Under the pieces are notes generated by a model. That model had not been told where the DNA came from and made no database searches. It saw only the letters and a program-made list of their open reading frames with translations. Below are positions 50,721 to 59,180 of a stretch of DNA of 64,000 nucleotides, piece after piece. The stretch covers positions 1 through 64,000 of the forward strand of contig NZ_BMMP01000018.1 of the NCBI RefSeq assembly GCF_014645895.1. Direction: 5' to 3'. The stretch is from Streptomyces daqingensis. Its GTDB lineage: Bacteria; Actinomycetota; Actinomycetes; Streptomycetales; Streptomycetaceae. Both the position numbers and the translations under genes were made by a program. The first letter of the stretch is position 1; every line of letters starts with the position of its first letter.

Positions 50721-51056
50721 ATGCCGCGTCCGACCCCAGCACAGTTCGCCTACGGTTCGGTCACCGTCATCTGCTCGACCCTCGCGATGCTCCTGCTCTC
50801 CAAGTCCCCGTCGGGGGCCGGAGTCGCGGTGATCGCGGTGGCCGCTCTCTCCCTCGGCGTGCTGGTGGCCCTCACCGCACCCGGTACGGCCAAGTCCCGG
50901 CGGCCACAAGGAGCCGCGAGCACGGAGCAGGCGCCTGCACGCGCCTCCACGGTCTCCGCGGGCTCCCGGGTGCACGCGCGGCGCGACACGGCGGCCCCGG
51001 CCGTCGCGGCGGGCCGGGCCGGGCGCCGTCTCGCCGAGCCGTCCCTGCGTCACTGA
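50721..51056 (+). CDS. Small membrane protein, hypothetical
   Basis: This 111-residue protein has two hydrophobic helices (about 9-27, FAYGSVTVICSTLAMLLLS; and 31-52, SGAGVAVIAVAALSLGVLVA) followed by a basic, Ala/Ser/Arg-rich cytosolic or external tail of 55 residues. AGGAC lies upstream of the ATG. No family is recognised. It is divergent from the M6 protease and convergent with the first RDD gene; a role with either is speculative. Confidence 0.6.
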   Translation: MPRPTPAQFAYGSVTVICSTLAMLLLSKSPSGAGVAVIAVAALSLGVLVALTAPGTAKSRRPQGAASTEQAPARASTVSAGSRVHARRDTAAPAVAAGRAGRRLAEPSLRH

Positions 51057-51201
51057 GCGACTGCGGCCCGGCGGGCGGCCGGAGGGCCGCACGCCGGGCC
51101 TGTCGTCGCGCGTCCCGTCGTCACGCTTGGGCTGTCGTCACGCGAGCTGTCGGCGCGGGTTCCGCCATGCGGCCACGCCACTCCCGCGACGCCGCACGGG
51201 C

Positions 51202-51897
51202 TCAGTCCGTCGCCACCACCACCGTCTTGGCCGCCTTGTCGTGCAGACACTGCCGGTACGGCTTGTCCCACGTGCAGAAGAGCACGTTGACCAGCCAGAA
51301 GAGGAAACCGACGCAGGGGACGAGAGGCGGCACGTGGTACACGAGCGTGCGCGCCCAGCCCGGCAGGCCGCGCGGCACGTCGCCGTCGGCGAGCATCGCG
51401 ACCCGGATCCTCATGAGTTTCTTGCCGACCGTCTGACCCGAGGTCGTCAGCATCAGGCCCTCGTAGACGAGATACACCAGCGAGTAGATGCCCTGCTGTG
51501 TGTAGGTCCGGCCGTCGTCGACCGAGTTCCACTCCCCCTGCGTGAGCCAGAAGACGAGCCCGAGGGGGATGCCGATCAGCAGCGCGTCGATGATCCTCGC
51601 CAGCAGCCGCTTGCCGCGCGAGGCGAGCGGCGGCATGCCTGCCAGTGGATCGGCGGCGCCGCTCATGTCGCCGTAGGGGTTGCTGCCGTAGGGGCCGCCC
51701 GCGTAGTGCCCGTACGGGCCGCCGCCATAGGGTCCGCCCTCCGGGCCCGCGCCTCCGGGCGGCGGAGGCGGGCTGCCGTACGGACCGCCGCCGTACGACG
51801 GCGGGGGCCCCGAGGAGCCGCCGGGCTTCTCCTCCGGCGGCTCCTGCGGGTCGTCCCGCTTGCGGAACGGGTCGGGGTCCGGCTGATCCGAGCTCAT
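51202..51897 (-). CDS. RDD family membrane protein
   Basis: This 231-residue protein has an 85-residue Pro/Gly/Tyr-rich cytosolic N-terminus with GGPYG-type repeats. An RDD domain follows (LASRGKRLLARIIDALLIGI, near 90-109, with the conserved Arg and Asp residues; SGQTVGKKLMRIRV near 152), with three or four helices. The end, CTWDKPYRQCLHDKAAKTVVV, is conserved in the family. It is paralogous to the next gene, which has the same C-terminal core. RDD proteins are thought to be ion or solute transporters or membrane modulators; no specific role is clear. Confidence 0.85.
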   Translation of the reverse strand: MSSDQPDPDPFRKRDDPQEPPEEKPGGSSGPPPSYGGGPYGSPPPPPGGAGPEGGPYGGGPYGHYAGGPYGSNPYGDMSGAADPLAGMPPLASRGKRLLARIIDALLIGIPLGLVFWLTQGEWNSVDDGRTYTQQGIYSLVYLVYEGLMLTTSGQTVGKKLMRIRVAMLADGDVPRGLPGWARTLVYHVPPLVPCVGFLFWLVNVLFCTWDKPYRQCLHDKAAKTVVVATD

Positions 51898-52067
51898 GGG
51901 CCGAGTGGAACGCGCGCCGGACGGCCCCGCATCCGGCGTGCGTCATCGGAGTGAGGCGGCCGGGGACGCTCGGAGCCGGAAAGGGCGGCCTGCCGCCGCC
52001 GGGCAGTGCCCGCACGCGCGAGGGCGCCGGGCAGGCTCCGCGGCGAGCCCGGCCGCCCTCGGCGGCC

Positions 52068-53879
52068 CTACAGCCGGATCTCCCCGGAGTCCTTCGAGAC
52101 GAAGGTGCCGGCCAGCTTGTCGTGCCAGCACTGGCGCCACGGGCGGTCGAAAAGGCACCACATGACGTTGACTACGCCGACCACCAGGACCGAGAGGGCG
52201 CCGTGCACCAGCCAGCGTGTGCACGCGCTGCGGAAGCCCGGCTTGTCCTGCTGCTCCATGGTCAGCACGCGCAGTCCGAACAGCTTCTTGCCGAGAGTGC
52301 GGCCCCAGCGGCAGGTCGGCAGCACCTCGTAGAGAAGGCCGAAGAGGACCAGGGCGCCGAGGACGGCGGCCAGGTAGACGCCGGTGGTGCCGTCGATCAG
52401 CCAGACCTGTTCCGTCCTGCCCGCCTGCCGGACGGCTTCGATCTTCGCCTCGATGTGGTCCACGGCCTGACCGGTGAAGAGGAACGCGACACCGCCTCCC
52501 ACGGCGGAGGTGAGCAGGCCGTCGACGACGCGGGCGCCGAACCGCTTGCCCAGCGCGGCAGGACGGGCCTCCTGCTGGGCCGCCCGCAGGAACGGGTCCG
52601 AGACGGGAGGCCGCCACGGCGTGACGGGCTCGGCGCCGCCCTGCGGGGCGAAGGGCGCGCCCGGGGCGGGAACACCGGGGACGCCGGAGGCGTCGCCGCC
52701 CATGCCCTGGTTCCGGCCCGCGAGATCCTGCACCTGCTGCGCCCAGGCGGGCTGCTGCGGGCTCTGGGGGGCGGCGGGCAGGCCCTGCTGCGGCGGAACC
52801 TGCTGCTGCGGCAGAGCGGGGGCCGGGCCGGGCGCCTGCTGGGCGGGAGGCTGAGCTTGCGCCGGTGGCTGCGAGGGAGTCTGCGGCTGGGCCGGAAGCT
52901 GCGGCTGGGCCGTCGGGGACTGGGCGGGGGCGCTCTGCGCGGACAGGGAGGCCGCCGACTGGGGTGTCTGGCCGTCCCTGCGATGGGCAGCCAAGTCCGA
53001 GCGGCGCAGCCCCACCGTGTGGTCCGGCACCGGGGCGGACGCGCCGGCCTGGCGGGCGCGCGCCGCGTTGCGCAGATCCTCGGCGCTCATCGCGCGCATC
53101 TGGAAGGTGCCCTCGGGAACGGGCTGCTGCTCCGCGCCGGGCGCGGCGCCGGCGGCCGCCTGTCCGGCGCTCCCCGCTCCGCCGCCGCTCTCCCCGCCCT
53201 CGGTGCCGGTGCCGGCGCCGGCCTCCGCGCCGCCGGACGGGCTTCCTTCCGCAGCGGCCTCCTCGGCGGAACGGCCCCACCCGCCACGGGGATCGGCGCT
53301 CGCGACGCCCGAAGTGCCGTCCGTGGAGGCGGTTTCGCGCTCCCCGCGGCCCCACGAGACGCGTTCCTCGCTCCGGCCCGCGAAGCCCTCCTGCCTGGAG
53401 GCGTCGGCCTGCCATGCCGAGGCGGGCTCGGGGCGGCGGCCGTGCAGGCGGCTCGGGTCGTCCCAGTCGAGGGGTTCGCCCTGTGCCTGCTCCACCTCGC
53501 CGCGGGGGCGAACTTCCGGGAGAGAGGCGCCACTTCGGGCCGACGGCACCAGGCCGCCCGACTCCGCACCGCTGTCACCGGGGCCTGTGCTCTGTGCTGC
53601 GCCGCTGCCGCCCGTGTTGTCCTCGTCGAGGAAGACGGGGCCGGTCTCCTCCGTGGGGGCCGGTTCCGCCGAGGAGGCGGGCGGCGCCGAGGAGATGGCG
53701 GTGGAAGCCGCTTCTGCGGTGGGCGGCGAGGGCATCGCTTCGCCCTCGGCGGGTTCGGGACGGCTGGTGCCGGGCACCCAGGAGGACCCGTTCCAGTAGC
53801 GGATATAGCCGGGGATGGACGGATCCGGATAGAAGCCGGGGGCAGGGCCGCCGCCGGTCCCCGAGAGAGGCGCACTCAT
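52068..53879 (-). CDS. DUF2510-RDD membrane protein with long linker
   Basis: This 603-residue protein begins with a DUF2510 motif (APGFYPDPSIPGYIRYWNGS, about 13-32), then about 400 residues of low-complexity sequence rich in Ala, Gly, Glu, Pro and Gln. It ends with an RDD domain (ALGKRFGARVVDGLLTSAVG, near 448; RWGRTLGKKLFGLRV near 535; RQCWHDKLAGTFV) of three or four helices. The RDD core is paralogous to the preceding gene's, indicating an old tandem duplication. The ATG at 53879 is chosen because DUF2510 proteins usually start just before the motif; the ribosome site is weak. It faces the ssgG gene divergently. Confidence 0.83.
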   Translation of the reverse strand: MSAPLSGTGGGPAPGFYPDPSIPGYIRYWNGSSWVPGTSRPEPAEGEAMPSPPTAEAASTAISSAPPASSAEPAPTEETGPVFLDEDNTGGSGAAQSTGPGDSGAESGGLVPSARSGASLPEVRPRGEVEQAQGEPLDWDDPSRLHGRRPEPASAWQADASRQEGFAGRSEERVSWGRGERETASTDGTSGVASADPRGGWGRSAEEAAAEGSPSGGAEAGAGTGTEGGESGGGAGSAGQAAAGAAPGAEQQPVPEGTFQMRAMSAEDLRNAARARQAGASAPVPDHTVGLRRSDLAAHRRDGQTPQSAASLSAQSAPAQSPTAQPQLPAQPQTPSQPPAQAQPPAQQAPGPAPALPQQQVPPQQGLPAAPQSPQQPAWAQQVQDLAGRNQGMGGDASGVPGVPAPGAPFAPQGGAEPVTPWRPPVSDPFLRAAQQEARPAALGKRFGARVVDGLLTSAVGGGVAFLFTGQAVDHIEAKIEAVRQAGRTEQVWLIDGTTGVYLAAVLGALVLFGLLYEVLPTCRWGRTLGKKLFGLRVLTMEQQDKPGFRSACTRWLVHGALSVLVVGVVNVMWCLFDRPWRQCWHDKLAGTFVSKDSGEIRL

Positions 53880-54146
53880 AGTCCAGGTCCCGTATCTGTT
53901 CGACCGTTGTGTCGTCGTGTTGCTTACGTGCTGTGCAGTTACCCCGCGCGGAGGCAATAGTGAAGCGTAGTGTCCACATCTACCAGACAGGGCAGACGAC
54001 TTGCCCACCCCAGCTGGACGCGTACTCCCTCCACGGAGGAAGAATGAAGCGAAGACGCGTGACGAACCACTGCCTGGGCCCTCTCTTCCATTGCACGCCA
54101 CCTCAGGCTGCGCGCCTGGCCTCGTGATCGCGAAAGGGGCGCTCCC

Positions 54147-54611
54147 ATGAACATGCTCGTCGAAAGCGAAGTGGAGATCCGGCTGGTGCTCTCCCGCGAG
54201 CGCAGCCTGCCCGTACACGCGCTGCTGACGTACCGCGCGGAGGATCCGTACGCGGTGCGCGTCGCCTTCCATGTGGGGCCGGGGGCTCCGGTCACCTGGA
54301 CCTTCGCGCGTGAGCTGCTCGTCGAGGGCGTCTTCCGCCCCTGCGGCGAGGGGGACGTGAGGGCGTGGCCGGCGAAGGTGCAGGGCCGCGACCTCGTCTG
54401 CGTGGCGCTGTCGTCGCCGGACGGGGACGCGCTGCTGGAGATGCCCTCGTCCGTGGTCTCGGGCTGGCTCGAGCGCACCCTGCGGCTGGTCCCGCCGGGG
54501 CGCGAGTCCGACATCCTGGGCATGGACGCGGCCTTGCAGGGGCTCATGGAGACGGCGTCCGGCGACGACGCGCGCCTGCCGTCCGACGAGTCGGGTGATG
54601 CGGAGGTGTGA
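54147..54611 (+). CDS. ssgG: SsgA-like sporulation/cell division protein
   Basis: This 154-residue protein belongs to the SsgA-like family (SALPs), unique to morphologically complex actinomycetes. It has the family core LPVHALLTYRAEDPYAVRVAFH, VTWTFARELLVEGVFRPCGE and DVRAWP, and a C-terminal helix. SALPs control septum site choice, spore wall and autolysis. It is between the RDD genes and a glycolate-oxidase-like gene, the context of SsgG in S. coelicolor, hence the symbol; the exact paralogue should be confirmed by phylogeny. GAAAGGGG lies upstream of the ATG. Confidence 0.82.
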   Translation: MNMLVESEVEIRLVLSRERSLPVHALLTYRAEDPYAVRVAFHVGPGAPVTWTFARELLVEGVFRPCGEGDVRAWPAKVQGRDLVCVALSSPDGDALLEMPSSVVSGWLERTLRLVPPGRESDILGMDAALQGLMETASGDDARLPSDESGDAEV

Positions 54612-54817
54612 CGCGGCACTCCCCGCAGTTCACTCGTTCGCGTCATCCGAAGCCGTCTCCGGCACGGCCGCACCCTCCACACACCCGCCCGCCCGCAAGT
54701 CGCCGCTGCCGTACGGCTGTTGTGTCACACACCGCGGGACGCAGGGAACCGGACGCCCCGCACCGGGCAGGCCCCCGCGCGCCCGCCCGGGGGTGACTCG
54801 GGCCGCCCCGCACGGAG

Positions 54818-56185
54818 TCAGAACAGTTTGCCCGGGTTCAGCAGGCCGAGCGGGTCGAGGAGTTGCTTGATGCCGCGCTGCATCTCCAGTCCCACCGGGC
54901 CGAGTTCACGTGCCAGCCACTCCTTCTTCAGCACGCCCACGCCGTGTTCGCCCGTGATGGTGCCTCCGAGCTCCAGACCGAGGGCCATGATGGCGTCGAA
55001 CGCCTCATGCGCACGCCGCGTCTCGTCCTCGTCGTCCGGGTCGAAGCAGACGGTGGGATGGGTGTTGCCGTCACCGGCGTGGGCGCAGACGCCGATCGTC
55101 AGGCCGTACTTCTCGCTGACGGCGGCCGTGCCCTCCAGCATGTCGGCCAGCCTGGAGCGCGGCACGCACACGTCGTCGATCATCGTGGTGCCGGGCAGCG
55201 CCTCCAGTGCGTAGTGCACGCTGCGCCTGGCCTGCAGCAGCAGCTCCGACTCGGCCTCGGTCTCGGCCGGCACGACCTGGGAGGCGCCGGCCGCCTCGCA
55301 CAGCTCGCCCACGGCGGCGAGGTCGGCCCCCGGGTCGTGCGTGTCGAACGCCACGAGCAGCAGGGCCTCGGTCGACTCGGGGAGCCCCATCTTCGTCAGG
55401 TCGTTGACGGCACGCAGCGTCGTACGGTCCATCAGCTCCATCAGGGACGGCACGTGGCCGCTCTCCATGACCCGGCACACGGCGTCGCCCGCCGCCGCCG
55501 CGGAGGGGAACTCGGCTGCCAGGGCGAGCTGCCGGGGCGGGCGGGGCCGGAGCGCCAGCACCGCCCGTACGACGACGCCGAGGCTGCCCTCGGAGCCGAC
55601 GAAGAGCCGGGTCATGTCGTAGCCGGCGACGCCCTTGGCGGTGCTCCGGCCGGTGGACATCAGGCGGCCGTCGGCCAGTACGACGTCAAGGCCCAGCACG
55701 TACTCCGCCGTGACTCCGTACTTCACGCAGCACAGGCCGCCGGCGGCGGTGCCGATGTTGCCGCCGATCGTGCACTGCTCCCAGCTGCTGGGGTCCGGCG
55801 GGTAGTGCAGGCCGTGCTCGTTGACGGCTCGTGTGAGCACGGCGTTGACGACGCCCGGCTCGACGACGGCTGTCCGGTCCGCGGGGTTGATCGCGAGGAT
55901 CCGGTCCATGCGCAGCAGCGACAGGACGACGCAGCCGTCGGCGGCGTTGGCAGCGCCCGACAGGCCCGTCCGCGCGCCCTGCGGCACGACGGGGACGCGC
56001 AGCGCGGTCGCCGTCCGCATGACGTGCTGCACCTCCTCGACGCTGCGCGGCAGGACGACGGCCGCGGGCGTCCCGGCGGGGCAGAAGTCGGCCATGTCGC
56101 GGGCGTAGGAGGCGGTCACGTCCGGGTCGGTGAGGACGGCGTCCGCGGGAAGGCCCTCCCGCAGCCGTGCGGTCAGCTCGCTCAT
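54818..56185 (-). CDS. FAD-linked oxidase, glycolate/D-lactate oxidase subunit GlcD type
   Basis: This 455-residue flavoprotein has a PCMH-type FAD domain at the N-terminus (PQGARTGLSGAANAADG near 68; GGNIGTAAGGLCCVKYGVTA near 140) and an FAD-oxidase C domain with ICAHAGDGNTHPT and ITGEHGVGVLK near the end, which carry the active-site His residues. It oxidises a 2-hydroxy acid such as glycolate or D-lactate. Glycolate oxidase FeS and GlcE partners are absent, so it probably works alone. The ATG at 56185 follows a GAG-rich ribosome site; the frame continues upstream to 56407 but without a start signal. Confidence 0.88.
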   Translation of the reverse strand: MSELTARLREGLPADAVLTDPDVTASYARDMADFCPAGTPAAVVLPRSVEEVQHVMRTATALRVPVVPQGARTGLSGAANAADGCVVLSLLRMDRILAINPADRTAVVEPGVVNAVLTRAVNEHGLHYPPDPSSWEQCTIGGNIGTAAGGLCCVKYGVTAEYVLGLDVVLADGRLMSTGRSTAKGVAGYDMTRLFVGSEGSLGVVVRAVLALRPRPPRQLALAAEFPSAAAAGDAVCRVMESGHVPSLMELMDRTTLRAVNDLTKMGLPESTEALLLVAFDTHDPGADLAAVGELCEAAGASQVVPAETEAESELLLQARRSVHYALEALPGTTMIDDVCVPRSRLADMLEGTAAVSEKYGLTIGVCAHAGDGNTHPTVCFDPDDEDETRRAHEAFDAIMALGLELGGTITGEHGVGVLKKEWLARELGPVGLEMQRGIKQLLDPLGLLNPGKLF

Positions 56186-56510
56186 GCCTCTCACCCTCGC
56201 ACCCGCGGGGAGCCGCGGGGAAGGCCGGGCGGAGCGACCGCGGGAGGAGAAGGCGCAGGCCGGGGGGCGGGACGCCGGATAGCCGCCGGACAGCGGGAGG
56301 GGGCGGGACGCGCAGGCGCGCGCGTCCGGACACTCAAGCGTGATTTCCGGCCCGGGCCCACACGACCAGCACCAGAAGGACCCCGGGCTGCCCGGGCCGC
56401 AAATCAAGGGGTCTCCCCGCCGAAGGCAGGGGAAGCGTCCGGACCCGCACGCCGGAGCGGCACACCCCCACGACGGCCTCCTGGACCGCGCTCCTGCACG
56501 GCGGGGCGGG
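56186..56510. other. Intergenic region between hppD and the FAD oxidase gene
   Basis: About 325 bp, strongly GC-rich, containing the putative promoter of the FAD oxidase gene. Short inverted CCCGGGC repeats occur near 56355-56400; no gene is supported. Confidence 0.4.
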
Positions 56511-56571
56511 CGGAGCCCCGAGCGGGCCGTACGGCCGGCTGCCCGGTCCGTACGGCCCGCTCGGGGCTCCG
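56511..56571 (-). terminator. Terminator of hppD
   Basis: A perfect 24-bp stem (56511-56534 with 56548-56571) with a 13-nt loop, 7 nt past the hppD stop; one of the strongest hairpins in the window. Confidence 0.88.
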
Positions 56572-56577
56572 GCGGCG

Positions 56578-57732
56578 TCAGAGGTTGCCGCGCTTCTCCT
56601 GCTCGCGCTCGATGGCCTCGAACAGCGCCTTGAAGTTGCCCTTGCCGAAGCCCATGGAGCCGTGCCGTTCGATCATCTCGAAGAAGACCGTGGGCCGGTC
56701 CTGGACGGGCTTGGTGAAGATCTGCAGCAGGTAGCCGTCCTCGTCGCGGTCGACGAGGATCTTCAGCTCCCGCAGCGTCTCCACGGGGACGCGGGTCTCA
56801 CCGGCCCATTCGCCGAGCGTGTCGTAGTACGAGTCGGGGGTCTCCAGGAACTGGACTCCGGCGGCGCGCATCGCGCGCACCGTCGAGACGATGTCGTTCG
56901 TGGCGAGCGCGATGTGCTGGACGCCCGCACCGCCGTAGAACTCCAGGTACTCGTCGATCTGCGACTTCTTCTTCGCGATCGCCGGCTCGTTGATCGGGAA
57001 CTTGACCTTCAGGGTGCCGTCGGCGACGACCTTGGACATCAACGCGCTGTACTCGGTGGCGATGTCGTCGCCCACGAACTCCTTCATGTTCGTGAAGCCC
57101 ATGACCTTGTTGTAGAAGCCGACCCACTCGTCCATCTTGCCGAGTTCGACGTTGCCCACGCAGTGGTCGATCGCCTGGAAGTTGCGCTTGCCGGGCTCGA
57201 CGATCGGCTTCGCCGGGACGTAGCCGGGAAGGAAGACGCCGTCGTAGCGGGACCGGTCGACGAGCGTGTGCCGGGTCTTGCCGTAGGTGGCGATGGCGGC
57301 GAGTACGACGGTGCCGTGCTCGTCGCTCTCCTCGTGCGGTTCGGCGAGACCCTGCGCGCCCTGCGAGACGGCGTACTCGTACGCGGCACGCGCGTCGGGC
57401 ACCTCGATGGCCAGGTCGACGACGCCGTCGCCGTGGGCGGCGACGTGCTCGTTGAGGAAGCGTCCCCAGTCGGTCGACGGCTTGATGACGGAGGTGAAGA
57501 CGAAACGGGCGGAGCCTGATTCGAGCACGTAACTGGCGGTCTCACGGCTGCCGTTCTCCGGGCCGGAGTAGGCGACGAGCCTCATGCCGAACGCCGTCGA
57601 GTAGTAGTGGGCGGCCTGCTTGGCGTTGCCGACGGCGAAGACGACCGCGTCCATCCCCTTCACCGGGAACGGGTCGGCCTGCCGGGCGTCCTCGTGCGAT
57701 GCCGGCGCGGGAGCTGCGTGGGTCTCAGTCAT
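56578..57732 (-). CDS. hppD: 4-Hydroxyphenylpyruvate dioxygenase
   Basis: This 384-residue non-haem iron enzyme turns 4-hydroxyphenylpyruvate into homogentisate in tyrosine catabolism. The Fe(II) facial triad His190 (QAIDHCVGNV), His273 (GAGVQHIALA) and Glu352 (TVFFEMIERHG) is intact, and both vicinal-oxygen-chelate halves and the C-terminal helix that gates the site (GNFKALFEAIEREQEKRGNL) are present. GGGAG precedes the ATG at 57732. It is divergent from an Lrp/AsnC regulator across 134 bp with symmetrical repeats, suggesting direct control. Confidence 0.95.
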   Translation of the reverse strand: MTETHAAPAPASHEDARQADPFPVKGMDAVVFAVGNAKQAAHYYSTAFGMRLVAYSGPENGSRETASYVLESGSARFVFTSVIKPSTDWGRFLNEHVAAHGDGVVDLAIEVPDARAAYEYAVSQGAQGLAEPHEESDEHGTVVLAAIATYGKTRHTLVDRSRYDGVFLPGYVPAKPIVEPGKRNFQAIDHCVGNVELGKMDEWVGFYNKVMGFTNMKEFVGDDIATEYSALMSKVVADGTLKVKFPINEPAIAKKKSQIDEYLEFYGGAGVQHIALATNDIVSTVRAMRAAGVQFLETPDSYYDTLGEWAGETRVPVETLRELKILVDRDEDGYLLQIFTKPVQDRPTVFFEMIERHGSMGFGKGNFKALFEAIEREQEKRGNL

Positions 57733-57755
57733 GACTTCAGGCTCCCGCCGTTCCA

Positions 57756-57837
57756 CAAGGTGCGCAATACTTCGCGTATTTACTGAGCACCTTGCCTAGT
57801 GATCACCCGTCTTAGCGGGTCTATCTGTACAAGGTGC
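57756..57837. promoter_or_regulatory. Probable Lrp/AsnC operator cluster between hppD and its regulator
   Basis: Three copies of CAAGGTGC lie at 57756-57763, inverted at 57787-57794, and at 57830-57837. AATAC-TTCGC-GTATT (57766-57780) is an additional palindrome. Multiple sites of alternating orientation in an AT-richer divergent promoter are typical of Lrp-type regulators. Confidence 0.65.
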
Positions 57838-57866
57838 CCAGAAACTTGGTTACGGAGGGGGAAGCC

Positions 57867-58382
57867 TTGGGTATTGATCGACTCGACGGAAAGCTGCTCG
57901 AACTCCTCGCGGACGAACCGAGGATCGGCGTGCTCGAGGCGTCGCGGCGTCTCGGAGTGGCGCGCGGCACCGTCCAGGCCCGGCTGGAGAGGCTCCAGTC
58001 GCAGGGCGTGATCCGCGGGTTCGGGCCCGACGTCGACCCGGCCGCCATCGGCTACCCGGTCACGGCCTTCGCCACCCTGGAGATCAAGCAGGGCCAGGGG
58101 CCGGACGTGCGCGCGCACCTCGGCTCCGTACCGGAGGTGCTCGAGCTGCATACGACGACCGGGCACGGGGATATGCTCTGCCGCCTCGTGGCACGGTCCA
58201 ACGCCGACCTTCAGCGGGTGATCGACAGGGTGGTCGGTTTCGCGGGGATCGTCCGGGCCTCCACGGCCATCGTCATGGAGAACCCCGTGCCGCTGCGGAT
58301 CGTGCCGCTGGTGCGCCAGGCGGCCGGGTCGGCGGACGCCCCGGACGTGCCGGGACCGCCCTCCCGGCACGGCACGCCCTGA
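57867..58382 (+). CDS. Lrp/AsnC family transcriptional regulator
   Basis: This 171-residue regulator has an N-terminal HTH (IDRLDGKLLELLADEPRIGV, residues 3-22; ASRRLGVARGTVQARLERL) and the RAM effector domain (TAFATLEIKQGQG; VLELHTTTGHGDMLCRLVAR). The start is a TTG at 57867 with a strong GGAGGGG site at 57854-57860, so the ATG at 57834 is rejected. It is divergent from hppD and probably senses tyrosine or a related aromatic acid and controls homogentisate production; this is inference from position. Confidence 0.87.
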   Translation: MGIDRLDGKLLELLADEPRIGVLEASRRLGVARGTVQARLERLQSQGVIRGFGPDVDPAAIGYPVTAFATLEIKQGQGPDVRAHLGSVPEVLELHTTTGHGDMLCRLVARSNADLQRVIDRVVGFAGIVRASTAIVMENPVPLRIVPLVRQAAGSADAPDVPGPPSRHGTP

Positions 58383-58532
58383 TCACGAACAGGCTCCGAC
58401 CTGCCCGGACGTGATCTCGCTGTGACACGGAGGCGGTAAGCAGTGCTGGTGGCGCACGCGGCGACGCAGGTGCCGTGTGCGACGCAAGCGACGGAAGCGA
58501 CGGAGACGAATGAAGAGGCGAGGGGTGCCAGA

Positions 58533-59180
58533 GTGAGTTTCTGGGAGTATCTCGGCAACCGGCATGCCCAGTTGCTGGCGGATTCGCTCCAGCATGCGAG
58601 CGCCGTCCTGCAGTGCATGGTGGCCGCGACCGTCATCGGCGTCGTCATCGGCGTCGTGACGTACCGCAGCGAGTGGGCCGGAGACGTCGCCACCATCACG
58701 GGCGCGACGATCCTCACGGTGCCCTCGCTGGCCCTGATCGGCCTGCTCATCCCGCTCGTCGGGCTGGGAGTGGCGCCGACCGTCATCGCTCTGACGCTGT
58801 ACGGGCTGCTGCCGATCGTGCGGAACGCCATCGTCGGGCTGCGCGGCGTGGATCCCGCGCTGGTGGACGCGGCCCGCGGCATCGGCATGTCCCGGCTGCG
58901 GCAGCTCGTCAAGGTCGAACTGCCGCTGGCCTGGCCGCCGATCCTCACCGGCATCCGCGTCTCGACGCAGATGCTCATGGGCATCGCCGCCATCGCCGCC
59001 TTCGCCTCGGGTCCCGGCCTGGGCAACAGCATCTTCCGCGGCGTGGCCTCGCTCGGCAGCGCCAACGCCCTCAACCAAGTGCTCGCGGGGACGCTCGGCA
59101 TCGTCGTCCTCGCCCTGCTCTTCGACGCCGCGTACGTCCTCATCGGACGCCTGACCATCCCGAGGGGGATACGTGCCTGA
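58533..59180 (+). CDS. Osmoprotectant ABC transporter permease (OpuCB/ProW type), first
   Basis: This 215-residue permease has five helices and the BPD_transp_1 core, with VDAARGIGMSRLRQLVKVELPL (quoted start of the EAA loop, near 130-152). It is of the glycine betaine/carnitine/choline family. GTG 58533 (VSFWEYLGNR) fits the family start; an upstream stretch of 30 codons is open but has no ribosome site. Its end overlaps the ATPase gene by 8 nt. It should dimerise with the second permease. Confidence 0.86.
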   Translation: MSFWEYLGNRHAQLLADSLQHASAVLQCMVAATVIGVVIGVVTYRSEWAGDVATITGATILTVPSLALIGLLIPLVGLGVAPTVIALTLYGLLPIVRNAIVGLRGVDPALVDAARGIGMSRLRQLVKVELPLAWPPILTGIRVSTQMLMGIAAIAAFASGPGLGNSIFRGVASLGSANALNQVLAGTLGIVVLALLFDAAYVLIGRLTIPRGIRA

